A DNA stretch of 64,000 nucleotides from Mycobacterium bourgelatii (GTDB lineage Bacteria; Actinomycetota; Actinomycetes; Mycobacteriales; Mycobacteriaceae): positions 4,154,001 through 4,218,000 of the forward strand of contig NZ_BLKZ01000001.1 in assembly GCF_010723575.1 (NCBI RefSeq), in the 5' to 3' direction. The translations under genes and the position numbers were made by a program. Positions 52,116 to 60,185 of the stretch are shown here, one piece after another (position 1 is the stretch's first letter; each line of letters begins with the position of its first letter). Under the pieces are notes generated by a model, which worked only from the letters and a program-made list of their open reading frames with translations, was not told the origin of the DNA and made no database searches.

Positions 52116-53435
52116 ATGACCGTGCTTTCCGCGCCGCTTTCCCGACCCAGCCGCCTCGCGGCTCCGGTGACAACCCGTCGCCGCATCCGGGTGCGACCGG
52201 CCAACGAGCCGAGCCGCATGACCCGCTATCGGGGTGGCACCTACTCCCACACCGTCGACAAGGTGGTGTTCACCGACGGCACCACCGCGCGTACCGACCT
52301 GATCAGGCTGCATCCCAATCTGCAGGCGTACTCGCTGGACTTCATGGGCATCGCCCCGCACCACCCGTCGCCGTATCGCCTGGGCACCTGGTCGGCGCTG
52401 CCGCACCTGAGCACTCGGGGCTGCGAGGCCGAGGTCGAGTGGATACTGCGCCACTCCTTTCCGATGCGTTCGATCGCCGACCTCAGCCGGCGGCTGCGCG
52501 ACGCGGGGTATCCCCTTGGCCCCGGCAACATCAGCGAACACGAGGCCATCGCGGGGACGCAGGCCGCCATCTGGTACTTCACCAACGGCATGACACTCGA
52601 CACCCGTCCCCTGAATGCGCCCGTCGCCGTGCACCGCGGCCCAGGCCCGGTGCTCACCTTCGAGTTCGACGGTCAACCGCAGCTGGGTGGCTACTCGTTG
52701 TGGACCGCGTCGGAAACCAGCGTGCGGCTGCAAAAGTCGGCTGACGGGCTGGCCTGGCACGATGTCTCCGGTTCACAGCTGACCACGGACGCCGGCAAGG
52801 GCCGCTATCAGAAGACCCTCGGAGTTGGCAGCACCCTGTCGACCAGCAGCCGTTCGCGTGGCGCCCTGGGCTACCGCTACTACCGACTGGTTCCCGCCGG
52901 CGCAGATTCCGGCCGCACGACCGCTTCGCTCGACATCGACCATGTCGATTTCTGGCTGACCGGTTCGGGGCACTACCGCAACTCCGACCGCATCGTGCAC
53001 CTTTACAACTACTTGCTGGCCGGGGCGTTCACCGCGGCTCGGGAAAACCGAAACCCGCTGGTTGACGAGGCTGCGGTCGCCGAGTGGGAGGCCGGGTCCA
53101 GGCTAGTGGGGCCCTTCGGAGTGCGCGTCCCGCTGCGGGTGACCGCCGCGGCCGGCAGCGAAGTCGTCGACGCGGACGGTGTCCCGATCACGGAGCCGAT
53201 CGAACCGGGCACCGATTTCTATCTGCGCTGCGCTCCCGGCGCGTCGGCGACGGCACTCACCGCCACGACGTCGCACCAGCTCAGCGGGCGCGTCCTGACG
53301 GGCGTGGCGCTAGCTGGGCCGTCACACCGCCTCACGCCGGTTGCACTAACCACCCCCACACACGTGACAATGGAAGTTGACATCGCCTGGGATGCGGACC
53401 AGGCCCACGCCGACCTCGTTGGAGAATGTGGATGA
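52116..53435 (+). CDS. Thioester-domain-like (TQXA) protein lacking the thioester cysteine
   Basis: The protein is 439 residues. The N-terminal half matches the TQXA fold: DKVVFTDGTTARTDLIRLHP, then QAYSLDFMGIAP, then AGTQAAIWYFTNG, which holds the TQxA glutamine motif. Classical members have Cys in the xYCxD strand and form a Cys-Gln thioester; here that position is Ser (AYSLD). No signal peptide or LPxTG anchor is visible. A beta-sandwich region follows (LTFEFDGQPQLGGYSLWTA... RGALGYRYYRLVPAG). First structural gene behind the cysteine leader and overlapping cysK1 by 4 bp, so its role is probably linked to cysteine. Function unknown. Confidence 0.7.
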   Translation: MTVLSAPLSRPSRLAAPVTTRRRIRVRPANEPSRMTRYRGGTYSHTVDKVVFTDGTTARTDLIRLHPNLQAYSLDFMGIAPHHPSPYRLGTWSALPHLSTRGCEAEVEWILRHSFPMRSIADLSRRLRDAGYPLGPGNISEHEAIAGTQAAIWYFTNGMTLDTRPLNAPVAVHRGPGPVLTFEFDGQPQLGGYSLWTASETSVRLQKSADGLAWHDVSGSQLTTDAGKGRYQKTLGVGSTLSTSSRSRGALGYRYYRLVPAGADSGRTTASLDIDHVDFWLTGSGHYRNSDRIVHLYNYLLAGAFTAARENRNPLVDEAAVAEWEAGSRLVGPFGVRVPLRVTAAAGSEVVDADGVPITEPIEPGTDFYLRCAPGASATALTATTSHQLSGRVLTGVALAGPSHRLTPVALTTPTHVTMEVDIAWDADQAHADLVGECG

Positions 53436-54364
53436 CCATTGCCGACAACATCACACAACTGATCGGAAACACCCCACTGGTTCGGCTGCGCCGGGTCACT
53501 GACGGCGCCGTCGCCGACGTGGTCGCGAAGCTGGAATCGTTCAATCCGGCCAACAGTGTGAAGGACCGGATCGGCGTGGCAATGATCGACGCGGCCGAGA
53601 AGGCGGGCTTGATCGGGCCGGACACCATCATTCTCGAGCCGACGAGCGGAAACACCGGCATCGCCCTGGCGATGGTGGCCGCCGCCCGCGGCTACAAGTT
53701 GGTGCTCACCATGCCGGACACGATGAGTCTCGAGCGCCGCATGCTGTTACGCGCCTACGGCGCTGAACTCATCCTCACCCCCGGCTCCGAGGGCATGCCC
53801 GGTGCCATCGCCAAGGCCGAAGAGCTGGCCAAGACTGATCAGCGGTACTTCATTCCGCAGCAGTTCGAGAACCCGGCCAACCCTGCCGTGCACGCCGTCA
53901 CCACCGCGGAAGAGGTGTGGAACGACACCGACGGCAAGATCGACATCTTCGTATCCGGCATCGGAACGGGCGGCACCATCACCGGCGTCGCCCAGGTCAT
54001 CAAGGAACGCAAGCCCGGCACGCAGTTCATTGCGGTGGAACCCTCCGCGTCGCCGGTGCTCTCCGGCGGTCAGAAGGGGCCACACCCGATCCAGGGCATC
54101 GGCGCGGGCTTCGTGCCGCCGGTGTTGGACTTGGGCTTGGTCGACGAGGTCGTCACCGTCGAGAACGAGGAATCGCTTGAGCTGGCGCGCCGGCTTGCCC
54201 GGGAGGAAGGTCTGCTGGTCGGCATTTCCTCGGGTGCGGCCGTAGCGGCGGCCCTGAAGGTGGCGCGCCGTCCGGAGAACACCGGGAAGCTGATCGTCGT
54301 GGTACTCCCCGATTTTGGCGAGCGTTACCTGAGCACCGTGCTGTTCAAGGATCTGAGCGACTGA
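53432..54364 (+). CDS. cysK1: O-acetylserine sulfhydrylase (cysteine synthase A)
   Basis: The protein is 310 residues, as Rv2334. It makes cysteine from O-acetylserine and sulfide using PLP. Motifs: PLP lysine in NPANSVKDRIGVAMI, substrate loop TSGNTGIALA, phosphate loop GIGTGGTITG, and SSGAAVAAAL. ATG 53432 overlaps the preceding stop by 4 bp and follows GGAG. It is translated from the cysteine-attenuated transcript. One base separates it from cysE, so the two enzymes of the cysteine synthase complex are coupled. Confidence 0.96.
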   Translation: MTIADNITQLIGNTPLVRLRRVTDGAVADVVAKLESFNPANSVKDRIGVAMIDAAEKAGLIGPDTIILEPTSGNTGIALAMVAAARGYKLVLTMPDTMSLERRMLLRAYGAELILTPGSEGMPGAIAKAEELAKTDQRYFIPQQFENPANPAVHAVTTAEEVWNDTDGKIDIFVSGIGTGGTITGVAQVIKERKPGTQFIAVEPSASPVLSGGQKGPHPIQGIGAGFVPPVLDLGLVDEVVTVENEESLELARRLAREEGLLVGISSGAAVAAALKVARRPENTGKLIVVVLPDFGERYLSTVLFKDLSD

Positions 54365-54365
54365 C

Positions 54366-55085
54366 GTGTTGGCAGCCATCCGGCGTGACATCCAGGCGGC
54401 CCGGGAGCGGGACCCCGCTCGGCCGACCGTGCTGGAGGTCATCTTCGCCTATCCGGGCGTGCACGCCGTTTGGGCTCATCGGATCAATCATTGGTTGTGG
54501 CAGCGCGGCGCACGGGTGCTGGCCCGGACGCTGGCCGAGCTGACGCGCATCTTCACCGGTGTCGAGATTCACCCCGGTGCCGTGCTCGGCCCCGGCCTGT
54601 TCATCGACCACGCGACCGGCGTGGTGATCGGCGAAACCGCCGAGGTGGGTGAAGACGTCACGATCTTTCACGGGGTCACCCTCGGCGGGACCGGCTCCGA
54701 CACTGGCAAACGGCACCCCACCGTCGGTGATCGCGTCACCATCGGCGCCGGCGCCAAGGTGCTCGGCCCGATCAAGATCGGCGACGGCAGTCGCATCGGC
54801 GCCAACGCCGTCGTGGTCAAAGAGGTCCCGTCGAGTTCCGTCGTGGTCGGGGTCCCCGGACAGATCGTCAGCCGTCCCTCAAAGGCCAGCGAGGACGAGT
54901 CAAGGCTGCCCGACCTGGTCGGCGTCAGCCTCCAGTCGCTGCTCACCCGGGTGGCCAGGCTGGAAGCCAGGAGTAACGGCAAGGCCGGGGGTTCCGACGG
55001 TGCCGCGCAGGCCGGGCAACCGGCTGAGCGCGTCATTCGGCCGCCCGAGGCGGGGGTCTGGTATGGCGAGGACTTTTCCATCTGA
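54366..55085 (+). CDS. cysE: Serine O-acetyltransferase
   Basis: The protein is 239 residues from GTG 54366, slightly longer than Rv2335. It makes O-acetylserine for CysK. It has an N-terminal helical part and a left-handed beta-helix of hexapeptide repeats (GAVLGPGLFIDHATGVVIGETAEVGEDVTIFHGVTLGG), with catalytic His in IDHATG and FHGVT. The C-terminus ends GEDFSI, with the terminal Ile that inserts into the CysK active site in the synthase complex. Serine acetyltransferases are also common partners in family 2A encapsulin loci. Confidence 0.95.
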   Translation: MLAAIRRDIQAARERDPARPTVLEVIFAYPGVHAVWAHRINHWLWQRGARVLARTLAELTRIFTGVEIHPGAVLGPGLFIDHATGVVIGETAEVGEDVTIFHGVTLGGTGSDTGKRHPTVGDRVTIGAGAKVLGPIKIGDGSRIGANAVVVKEVPSSSVVVGVPGQIVSRPSKASEDESRLPDLVGVSLQSLLTRVARLEARSNGKAGGSDGAAQAGQPAERVIRPPEAGVWYGEDFSI

Positions 55086-55172
55086 GGAATACGCGCCGGC
55101 GGGCGCGGGGTTGTTCGGTACTGCGTCGGTGGAGACAAGAAATCGTTGGAGCTGCAGGAGAATGGTGCGCTG

Positions 55173-55616
55173 GTGAGCACTCTGATAGTCGCGGTTGCGG
55201 CGACCGCAGCCGCGCTGGGTGCCGCGAGCGCTGTCGGCGTGGTGGTCAATCGCCGTTCGGGCACGTTACGCCAGACCGCATTGAACGACGCCGCACCGCG
55301 GCAAGACACCTCGGATCTGGGCTTGTCCGACACCGGCCCGACCATCGTCCACTTCAGCGCCGAGTGGTGTGGCCCGTGCGCCGCGGTGCGGCGGGTGGTT
55401 GACCAGGTGTGCGCGGCCCTGCCCGAGGTGGCGCACGTGGAATTGGACTTGGACGCGAATCCCGCTGCGGCCAAACGGCTCTCGGTGTTATCGCTGCCCA
55501 CCACGTTCATCTTCGACGCCGACGGCCGTCAGCACTACCGCACCGCCGGCGTGCCCAAGGGACCCGAGTTACAAGCGGCATTGCAGTCGCTGTTAGCCGG
55601 AAAGACCAGTGACTAG
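55173..55616 (+). CDS. Membrane-anchored thioredoxin-like protein
   Basis: The protein is 147 residues from GTG 55173, behind GGAG; TTG 55146 is possible. It has an N-terminal membrane helix (TLIVAVAATAAALGAASAVGVVV), a short linker, and a thioredoxin domain with WCGPC active site (HFSAEWCGPCAAVRRVV) and cis-Pro loop LPTTFIFDADG. A thiol-disulfide reductase, probably membrane-tethered. It lies downstream of cysE and 38 bp before the DUF4395 gene, probably as one unit with it. Confidence 0.85.
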   Translation: MSTLIVAVAATAAALGAASAVGVVVNRRSGTLRQTALNDAAPRQDTSDLGLSDTGPTIVHFSAEWCGPCAAVRRVVDQVCAALPEVAHVELDLDANPAAAKRLSVLSLPTTFIFDADGRQHYRTAGVPKGPELQAALQSLLAGKTSD

Positions 55617-55654
55617 ATGCTTTCGACCCAACCTCTAGCGACAGGAGCGCATTG

Positions 55655-56119
55655 ATGTCGACCGACGGTGCCCAAAACCAGGCCCAAGTAGACGTGCGGG
55701 GTCCGCGGTTCGCGGCATGGATCACCAGCACCGTCCTCGTGACGACGTTGGCGGTGTCAACGTTCAGCATTCCCGCCGCCACGGTGATCCTGGCCGCTCA
55801 GGCCGTCGTCTTCGCGATCACCGCCCTGCGCGGCCCACGCAACGGTCCTTACGGGCTCATTTTCCGCAAGCTCGTCGCACCGCGGCTCGGACCGGTGGAG
55901 GAACGCGAACCGGTGCCGCCGCTGAAATTCGCACAGTTGGTCGGACTGGTTTTCGCCGTCGTCGGGGTCGTCGGGTTTGCGGCGTCACTGCCGGTGGTCG
56001 GCGTGGTCGCGACGGCCTTCGCGCTGTTCGCTTCGTTCCTCAACGCTGCCTTCGGTATTTGCCTTGGCTGCCAGATGTATCCGCTCGTCGCCCGGTTCCG
56101 CCGAGCACCCGCGGCCTAA
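55655..56119 (+). CDS. DUF4395 membrane protein
   Basis: The protein is 154 residues from ATG 55655 behind AGGAGC. It has four membrane helices, the FRKLVAPRLGPVEEREPVPPLKFAQLVG segment typical of DUF4395, and a C-terminal GICLGCQMYPL motif with a CxxC pair in the last helix. DUF4395 genes are often next to thioredoxin genes in actinobacteria, as here. The CxxC suggests membrane thiol chemistry, possibly with the thioredoxin as partner. The reaction is unknown. Confidence 0.8.
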   Translation: MSTDGAQNQAQVDVRGPRFAAWITSTVLVTTLAVSTFSIPAATVILAAQAVVFAITALRGPRNGPYGLIFRKLVAPRLGPVEEREPVPPLKFAQLVGLVFAVVGVVGFAASLPVVGVVATAFALFASFLNAAFGICLGCQMYPLVARFRRAPAA

Positions 56120-56185
56120 CTGTCGAGCTTTAAAACGCGGGCGAGCCGAACACGCCGAATCCAAACCTTCGCCATCCCCATGTCC

Positions 56186-56191
56186 TACAAT
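56186..56191 (+). promoter_or_regulatory. -10 element of a second leaderless promoter
   Basis: TACAAT lies 6 nt upstream of the ATG at 56198, the same spacing as at the polycysteine ORF. This predicts a leaderless transcript starting with the leader ORF. Confidence 0.6.
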
Positions 56192-56197
56192 TAGGCG

Positions 56198-56260
56198 ATG
56201 CGATCACGGGCGCGCTTCAGTATCATGCGCCGTTCGCCCCTGCGCTGTCGTTGTCATTGA
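56198..56260 (+). CDS. Short leader ORF ending Cys-Arg-Cys-His
   Basis: A 20-codon ORF, MRSRARFSIM then RRSPLRCRCH and TGA, beginning 6 nt after a -10 hexamer. It is basic, with both Cys near the end, like the sulfur-responsive leader peptides of actinobacteria. TTTCCTTCTC directly after the stop can pair with the AGGAAGG ribosome site of the next gene (56384-56390), the same logic as the polycysteine attenuator. The controlled gene encodes a small ANTAR protein. Confidence 0.6.
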   Translation: MRSRARFSIMRRSPLRCRCH

Positions 56261-56360
56261 TTTCCTTCTCCCGCAACAAAATAGCTGAATCCGGCGCCGA
56301 GAGTGAGCTTTGCGACGCGCCGCTGACCGACGCATAGGCGTCGCACGGTTGACACTGGCC

Positions 56361-56384
56361 GCGACAGGAATAGCGACAGGAATA
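56361..56384 (+). repeat. Tandem 12-bp duplication upstream of the ANTAR gene
   Basis: GCGACAGGAATA is repeated twice head to tail, ending at the ribosome site of the next gene. The purine-rich copies could alter pairing with the anti-Shine-Dalgarno stretch at 56261-56270. Confidence 0.75.
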
Positions 56385-56400
56385 GGAAGGTCGATGGCAC

Positions 56401-56682
56401 ATGACTCAGGGGTTGGAAAGTCATACGACAGCAAGGGATAGCCGTAACGGATCGACGCGCGCTCTGGACACCGCGGTCGGCATACTTGTTGGTTGGCGCC
56501 GCTGCAGCACCTACGCAGCCTTCCGAGAGTTGGTCTCGGCCAGCGAGCGACACGGGATACCGGTCTTTGCCCTCGCCGGGGCACTGGTCAACTTGGCCAG
56601 TCGTGACGACGAAAGTCAGCCCGCCGGCACTCCAGCCCGATTGGCCGCCGAGCGGGAGTGGGGCGCGCAGAACTTGGCGTGA
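56401..56682 (+). CDS. Small ANTAR-domain protein
   Basis: The protein is 93 residues. Residues about 20-70 (ALDTAVGILVGWRRCSTYAAFRELVSAS and PVFALAGALVNLAS) match the three-helix ANTAR RNA-binding domain. There is no attached sensor domain, so the protein is almost only ANTAR. ANTAR proteins dimerise and bind paired RNA stem-loops to prevent transcription termination. It sits behind a Cys-containing leader ORF and is convergent with mtnC. Probable RNA targets are unknown; sulfur genes nearby are candidates by context. Confidence 0.65.
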   Translation: MTQGLESHTTARDSRNGSTRALDTAVGILVGWRRCSTYAAFRELVSASERHGIPVFALAGALVNLASRDDESQPAGTPARLAAEREWGAQNLA

Positions 56683-56695
56683 TGACCGTGCCCGG

Positions 56696-57385
56696 CTACC
56701 CGGCCCGCGGATCGACATCGGCGAACGAGTCGACCCAACGATGCGGCGGCCGAGGGGAATTGGGCTCGCCGGCTCGGGCCACGCCGACCACCGACCATCC
56801 TGCCGAGATCGCGGCATCGAGTTCGTCGGGATGATCGGAAAGAAAGAGGATGTTCCCGCCAGGCAGGCCGATCTCGTCGGCGATTCGGCGGTATGACGCG
56901 CCCTCGCGTTTGGGCCCGGCGGTGGTCAGATCGAACCAACTACTGATCAGTGAAGCCATCTCCCCGTCGCGGGCGTAAGTGAACCAGTCTTGTTGATTAC
57001 GAACCGAACCCGACGAAAAGACCGATAGCGAAATGCCGTCGGCGTGCCAGGCGAGCAGTGCCGGCCGTACGTCATCGAAGAACTCACCGTGCAGATCGCC
57101 GCTGCGAAATCCCTCGGCGCAGATCAGGCCTTGGGCCGTCTTGAGCGGTTCGGCCTTGACATCGGAATCCAGCCAGCCACACATTATTTCGGCGATCTCG
57201 GCGGTGTCGGCGTCAGGTCGTTCCGCGAGCTCGCGGGCACCGGCGAGAACGGATTGCGCCGCGCCGCTTCGATTATCGGCCAGCCACCGCGCCAGATGCT
57301 GCCGGGTATAGCCGTACATATCTTCACGCACCGAACTCGTTGGACTGGTGGTGCCCTCGATGTCGAGGACGACTGCTTCTATCAC
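56696..57385 (-). CDS. mtnC: Enolase-phosphatase MtnC (methionine salvage)
   Basis: The protein is 229 residues from GTG 57385, overlapping mtnD by 4 bp. It is a HAD-family enzyme: VVLDIEGTTSPTSSV (Asp nucleophile region, DxEGT form typical of E1), SSGSVRNQ (motif II), KREGASYRRIADE (motif III Lys) and LFLSDHPDELDAA (motif IV). It enolises and dephosphorylates diketo-methylthiopentane phosphate to the acireductone used by MtnD. Confidence 0.92.
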   Translation of the reverse strand: MIEAVVLDIEGTTSPTSSVREDMYGYTRQHLARWLADNRSGAAQSVLAGARELAERPDADTAEIAEIMCGWLDSDVKAEPLKTAQGLICAEGFRSGDLHGEFFDDVRPALLAWHADGISLSVFSSGSVRNQQDWFTYARDGEMASLISSWFDLTTAGPKREGASYRRIADEIGLPGGNILFLSDHPDELDAAISAGWSVVGVARAGEPNSPRPPHRWVDSFADVDPRAG

Positions 57386-57957
57386 GCCGCGACAAGCTGA
57401 TCGAGGCTGGGAAAGCGTTGGCCGATCGGGTCGCCGGTGAAGTCGCCGATCCAGCCCTCCTGCTCCTCGAAGAACCGGATCGCCACGAAGTCGGGGCGCA
57501 CACCCATGTCGAACCAATGCCTGGTGCCCGCCGGCACCGACAACAGATCACCACCCTCGCACACCACCGCGACCACTTCCGGCTCGAGGTGCAGGTAGAA
57601 ACACCCACGGCCGGTAACGAAGAAGCGCACTTCATCCTCGGCGTGGCGATGCTCGGCCAGGAACTTGCCGCGGACCTCCGCGGCCTTGGCTGCCCAATCC
57701 GGGTCACCCTCGTCGGGTTGCAGGCGTATCACGTCGATGAACTTGTAGCGGCCATCGGCGTTCAGGTCAGCGACGCGTCCGCGGTAGTGGGCCAGGATGT
57801 CGGCGGTCGGCGTGGTCGCTTCCAGACCGGGCATCGCCGGCCAGTGGTCGAAGGCTATTCCGCGCCTTGCCAATTCGGTGCCGATAACTTCCGCGTTATC
57901 GGTACGCACCCGCACCTCGGCGGCATCGCTGTCGGCCATGATCTGCAGCAGCGTCAT
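57382..57957 (-). CDS. mtnD: Acireductone dioxygenase MtnD (methionine salvage)
   Basis: The protein is 191 residues from ATG 57957, overlapping the mtnAB gene by 4 bp. A cupin with metal ligands in AEHRHAEDEVRFF (two His and Glu) and GTRHWFDMG (third His). With Fe it converts acireductone to the 2-keto precursor of methionine; with Ni it would give an off-pathway product. The middle gene of a coupled three-gene salvage operon. Confidence 0.93.
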   Translation of the reverse strand: MTLLQIMADSDAAEVRVRTDNAEVIGTELARRGIAFDHWPAMPGLEATTPTADILAHYRGRVADLNADGRYKFIDVIRLQPDEGDPDWAAKAAEVRGKFLAEHRHAEDEVRFFVTGRGCFYLHLEPEVVAVVCEGGDLLSVPAGTRHWFDMGVRPDFVAIRFFEEQEGWIGDFTGDPIGQRFPSLDQLVAA

Positions 57958-59567
57958 GTCACCCGACTCCTCCCGACTTCGCGACGGCCGGTCAGCGTCG
58001 CCAGCTCACAAATGCCTTCGAGGCACTCCGCGCGGTCGCGGGCCTGCGCGAGGGTGGCGCCCCACGCGGTGATTCCGTGGCCGGCGATGACGAGCACTGG
58101 TGCGGCAGCGGGGTTCTCGGTCAGGTGGCGCTCGATGTCGGCGCCGATGCGGGTGACGTCGGCGTGATTGTCGAACACCGGAATGTCAATCATTTCCGAC
58201 GCGCCGAGCCCCTTTATGAGTTCATATCCGCTGAACCGCAACGTCTCCCGCGCATCGATCGACTGGGCTGTCGCGTGCGGCGGGTGCACGTGCACAACCG
58301 CGTCGGCATTGGTGGCCCGATAGATGGCGGTGTGGATGGCGGTTTCCGCCGACGGACGGCGCTTCCCCGACACCGGTTCGCCGTCGGCGATCGTCACCGT
58401 CACCATGTCGTGCTCGGTGAGTTCGCCTTTGGAAAGCCCACTTCCGGTGATCACCGCGGTTTGGCCGGTGCGCACCGAGATGTTGCCGGCCGTGCCCGGC
58501 ATCCAGCCGCGGGCATACAGCGCGCGCGAGATGTCGGCAATCTCTTGCTCGACAACGCCTTTCGGATTGAGCACACCGTTCTCGGTGACAACCGCGGTGA
58601 CCAGTTCCGGCGGGGTGACGTCGAAGGCGGGGTTGAACACCGCGATACCCTCCGGGGCCATGGCACGGTCACCGACGTGAGTGACCTCGGCCGCGGCGCG
58701 CTCTTCCACCACGATCTCGCGCCCGGTCGGCGTGGCCGGATCGCGGGTCGATTCCGGTGCGACGACCACGAACGGTATGTCATGCCGCGCCGCCGCCACG
58801 GCCAAGGCGTACGTGCCGATCTTGTTGGCGACCGAACCGTCGGCGGCGACCCGGTCCGCGCCGACGATCACGCAGTCCACTTGGCCGGTGGCCATCGCCC
58901 ACGCGGCGGCCGAATCGATGGTCAGTCGGTGCGGGATGCCGGCCTCGGCCAGCTCCCAGGCGGTCAGCCGGGCCCCCTGCAGCAACGGTCGGGTCTCGTC
59001 GACCAGGACGCTCTCGATAAGGCCACGGGCATGCAGAACCCGCAACGCGCCCAGTGCGGTGCCAAACGCGGCCGTCGCGAGTCGTCCGGTGTTGCAGTGG
59101 GTCAGCACACGAAGCGGGCGACCAGGACACAATCGCTCGATCAGGTCGGCCGCGTGCGTGGCGGCGACCCGGTTGATCTCACCGTCCTCGGCCAGCATCT
59201 GCAAGGCCTCGGCCAGCACGGCCTGCGGGCCGTCGGGCACCTTGGCCAGCGTCCGCTGCACACCCCAGGTCAGATTGACCGCGGTGGGGCGGGCCGCGGC
59301 GATGCGCTGGGCCTCCAGCCCGATCTTGTCCGGATCGCCGTCGTGCGCGAAGGCGGCCAGTGCGACGGCGAAGCCGCCCGCGACACCGATTGCGGGTGCT
59401 CCCCGGATCGCCAAGGTCTTGATCGCGTCGATGACCTCGTCGACCGTGGTGAGCCGCAGCTGAACGAATTCGCGCGGCAATACCCGCTGATCGATGACAA
59501 CCAGCGCGCCGCCGGACCACTCGATCGAATTGGCCGCGTTCACCGCGGACTGCTGGAGGAATGCCAA
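57954..59567 (-). CDS. MtnA-MtnB fusion: methylthioribose-1-P isomerase and methylthioribulose-1-P dehydratase
   Basis: The protein is 537 residues. Residues 1-330 are MtnA (eIF2B-like): TLAIRGAPAIGVAGGFAVALA, THCNTGRLATAAFGTALG, CVIVGADRVAADGSVANKIGTY. Residues about 340-537 are MtnB, a class II aldolase fold with zinc ligands in DAVVHVHPPHATAQS and GHGITAWG, plus PGTAGNISVRTG. It performs two consecutive steps of salvage of methylthioadenosine sulfur. The start may be TTG 59567 or GTG 59543; neither has a strong ribosome site. No mtnP or mtnK is in the window. Confidence 0.92.
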   Translation of the reverse strand: MAFLQQSAVNAANSIEWSGGALVVIDQRVLPREFVQLRLTTVDEVIDAIKTLAIRGAPAIGVAGGFAVALAAFAHDGDPDKIGLEAQRIAAARPTAVNLTWGVQRTLAKVPDGPQAVLAEALQMLAEDGEINRVAATHAADLIERLCPGRPLRVLTHCNTGRLATAAFGTALGALRVLHARGLIESVLVDETRPLLQGARLTAWELAEAGIPHRLTIDSAAAWAMATGQVDCVIVGADRVAADGSVANKIGTYALAVAAARHDIPFVVVAPESTRDPATPTGREIVVEERAAAEVTHVGDRAMAPEGIAVFNPAFDVTPPELVTAVVTENGVLNPKGVVEQEIADISRALYARGWMPGTAGNISVRTGQTAVITGSGLSKGELTEHDMVTVTIADGEPVSGKRRPSAETAIHTAIYRATNADAVVHVHPPHATAQSIDARETLRFSGYELIKGLGASEMIDIPVFDNHADVTRIGADIERHLTENPAAAPVLVIAGHGITAWGATLAQARDRAECLEGICELATLTGRREVGRSRVT

Positions 59568-59626
59568 AGGACTGCCACAGAGGCCATTATGAGGCCATTA
59601 TGAGGCCACCGTCAGGCCGCTATCGG

Positions 59627-59699
<73 letters not shown>

Positions 59700-59860
59700 T
59701 CGCCGCGACGCTGGATCGCGGGACGACTCTAGCGTACTGGCACGGCTCTCCCCAACTAGAGGGCCTCGAAGAACATCTTCATTGACCGATCAGGCGCACA
59801 CGCACCCCGCGCGATGAGGCAGGATGGGACCAACCGCTTTTTGTGTCGGGAGGGATCGTT

Positions 59861-60154
59861 TTGATCGGGTATGTCGCCGTGTTGGGACTGGGTTACGTGC
59901 TGGGCTCTAAGGCCGGGCGCCGCCGGTACGAGCAGATCGCGGGCACGTACCGCGCGTTGACCGGTAGTCCAGTTGCCAGGTCGATGATCGAGAGCGGTCG
60001 TCGCAGGATCGCGAATCGGATCTCGCCCGATACCGGATTTGTGACCCTGAAAGAGATCGACGAGCAGACGTCGGTAGTCGAAAGACCAGTGGACAGGCCA
60101 GTCGAGCCCCCGGTCGAACAGCGGGCTGAGCAGCCGGTAAACAGCGTGAACTGA
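59861..60154 (+). CDS. Small membrane-anchored conserved protein (Rv2342-like)
   Basis: The protein is 97 residues from TTG 59861, placed 7 nt after a GGGAGGGA site; GTG 59843 is an in-frame alternative but lacks a site. It has an N-terminal hydrophobic segment (IGYVAVLGLGYVLGSKAG), a basic RRRYEQI stretch, then a helical part and a Pro/Glu/Val-rich tail with repeated PVD/PVE/EQ units. The N-terminal part matches Rv2342 as I remember it. The function is not known. Convergent with dnaG. Confidence 0.7.
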   Translation: MIGYVAVLGLGYVLGSKAGRRRYEQIAGTYRALTGSPVARSMIESGRRRIANRISPDTGFVTLKEIDEQTSVVERPVDRPVEPPVEQRAEQPVNSVN

Positions 60155-60185
60155 CGCCGGCCACGTTCCGATACCGCCGCGCGTC

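Noticed and set aside
59581..59612. Repeated GAGGCCATTAT units near the mtnAB start as a possible CRISPR or regulatory array
   Set aside because: Only two to three short head-to-tail copies without spacers; a simple local duplication.
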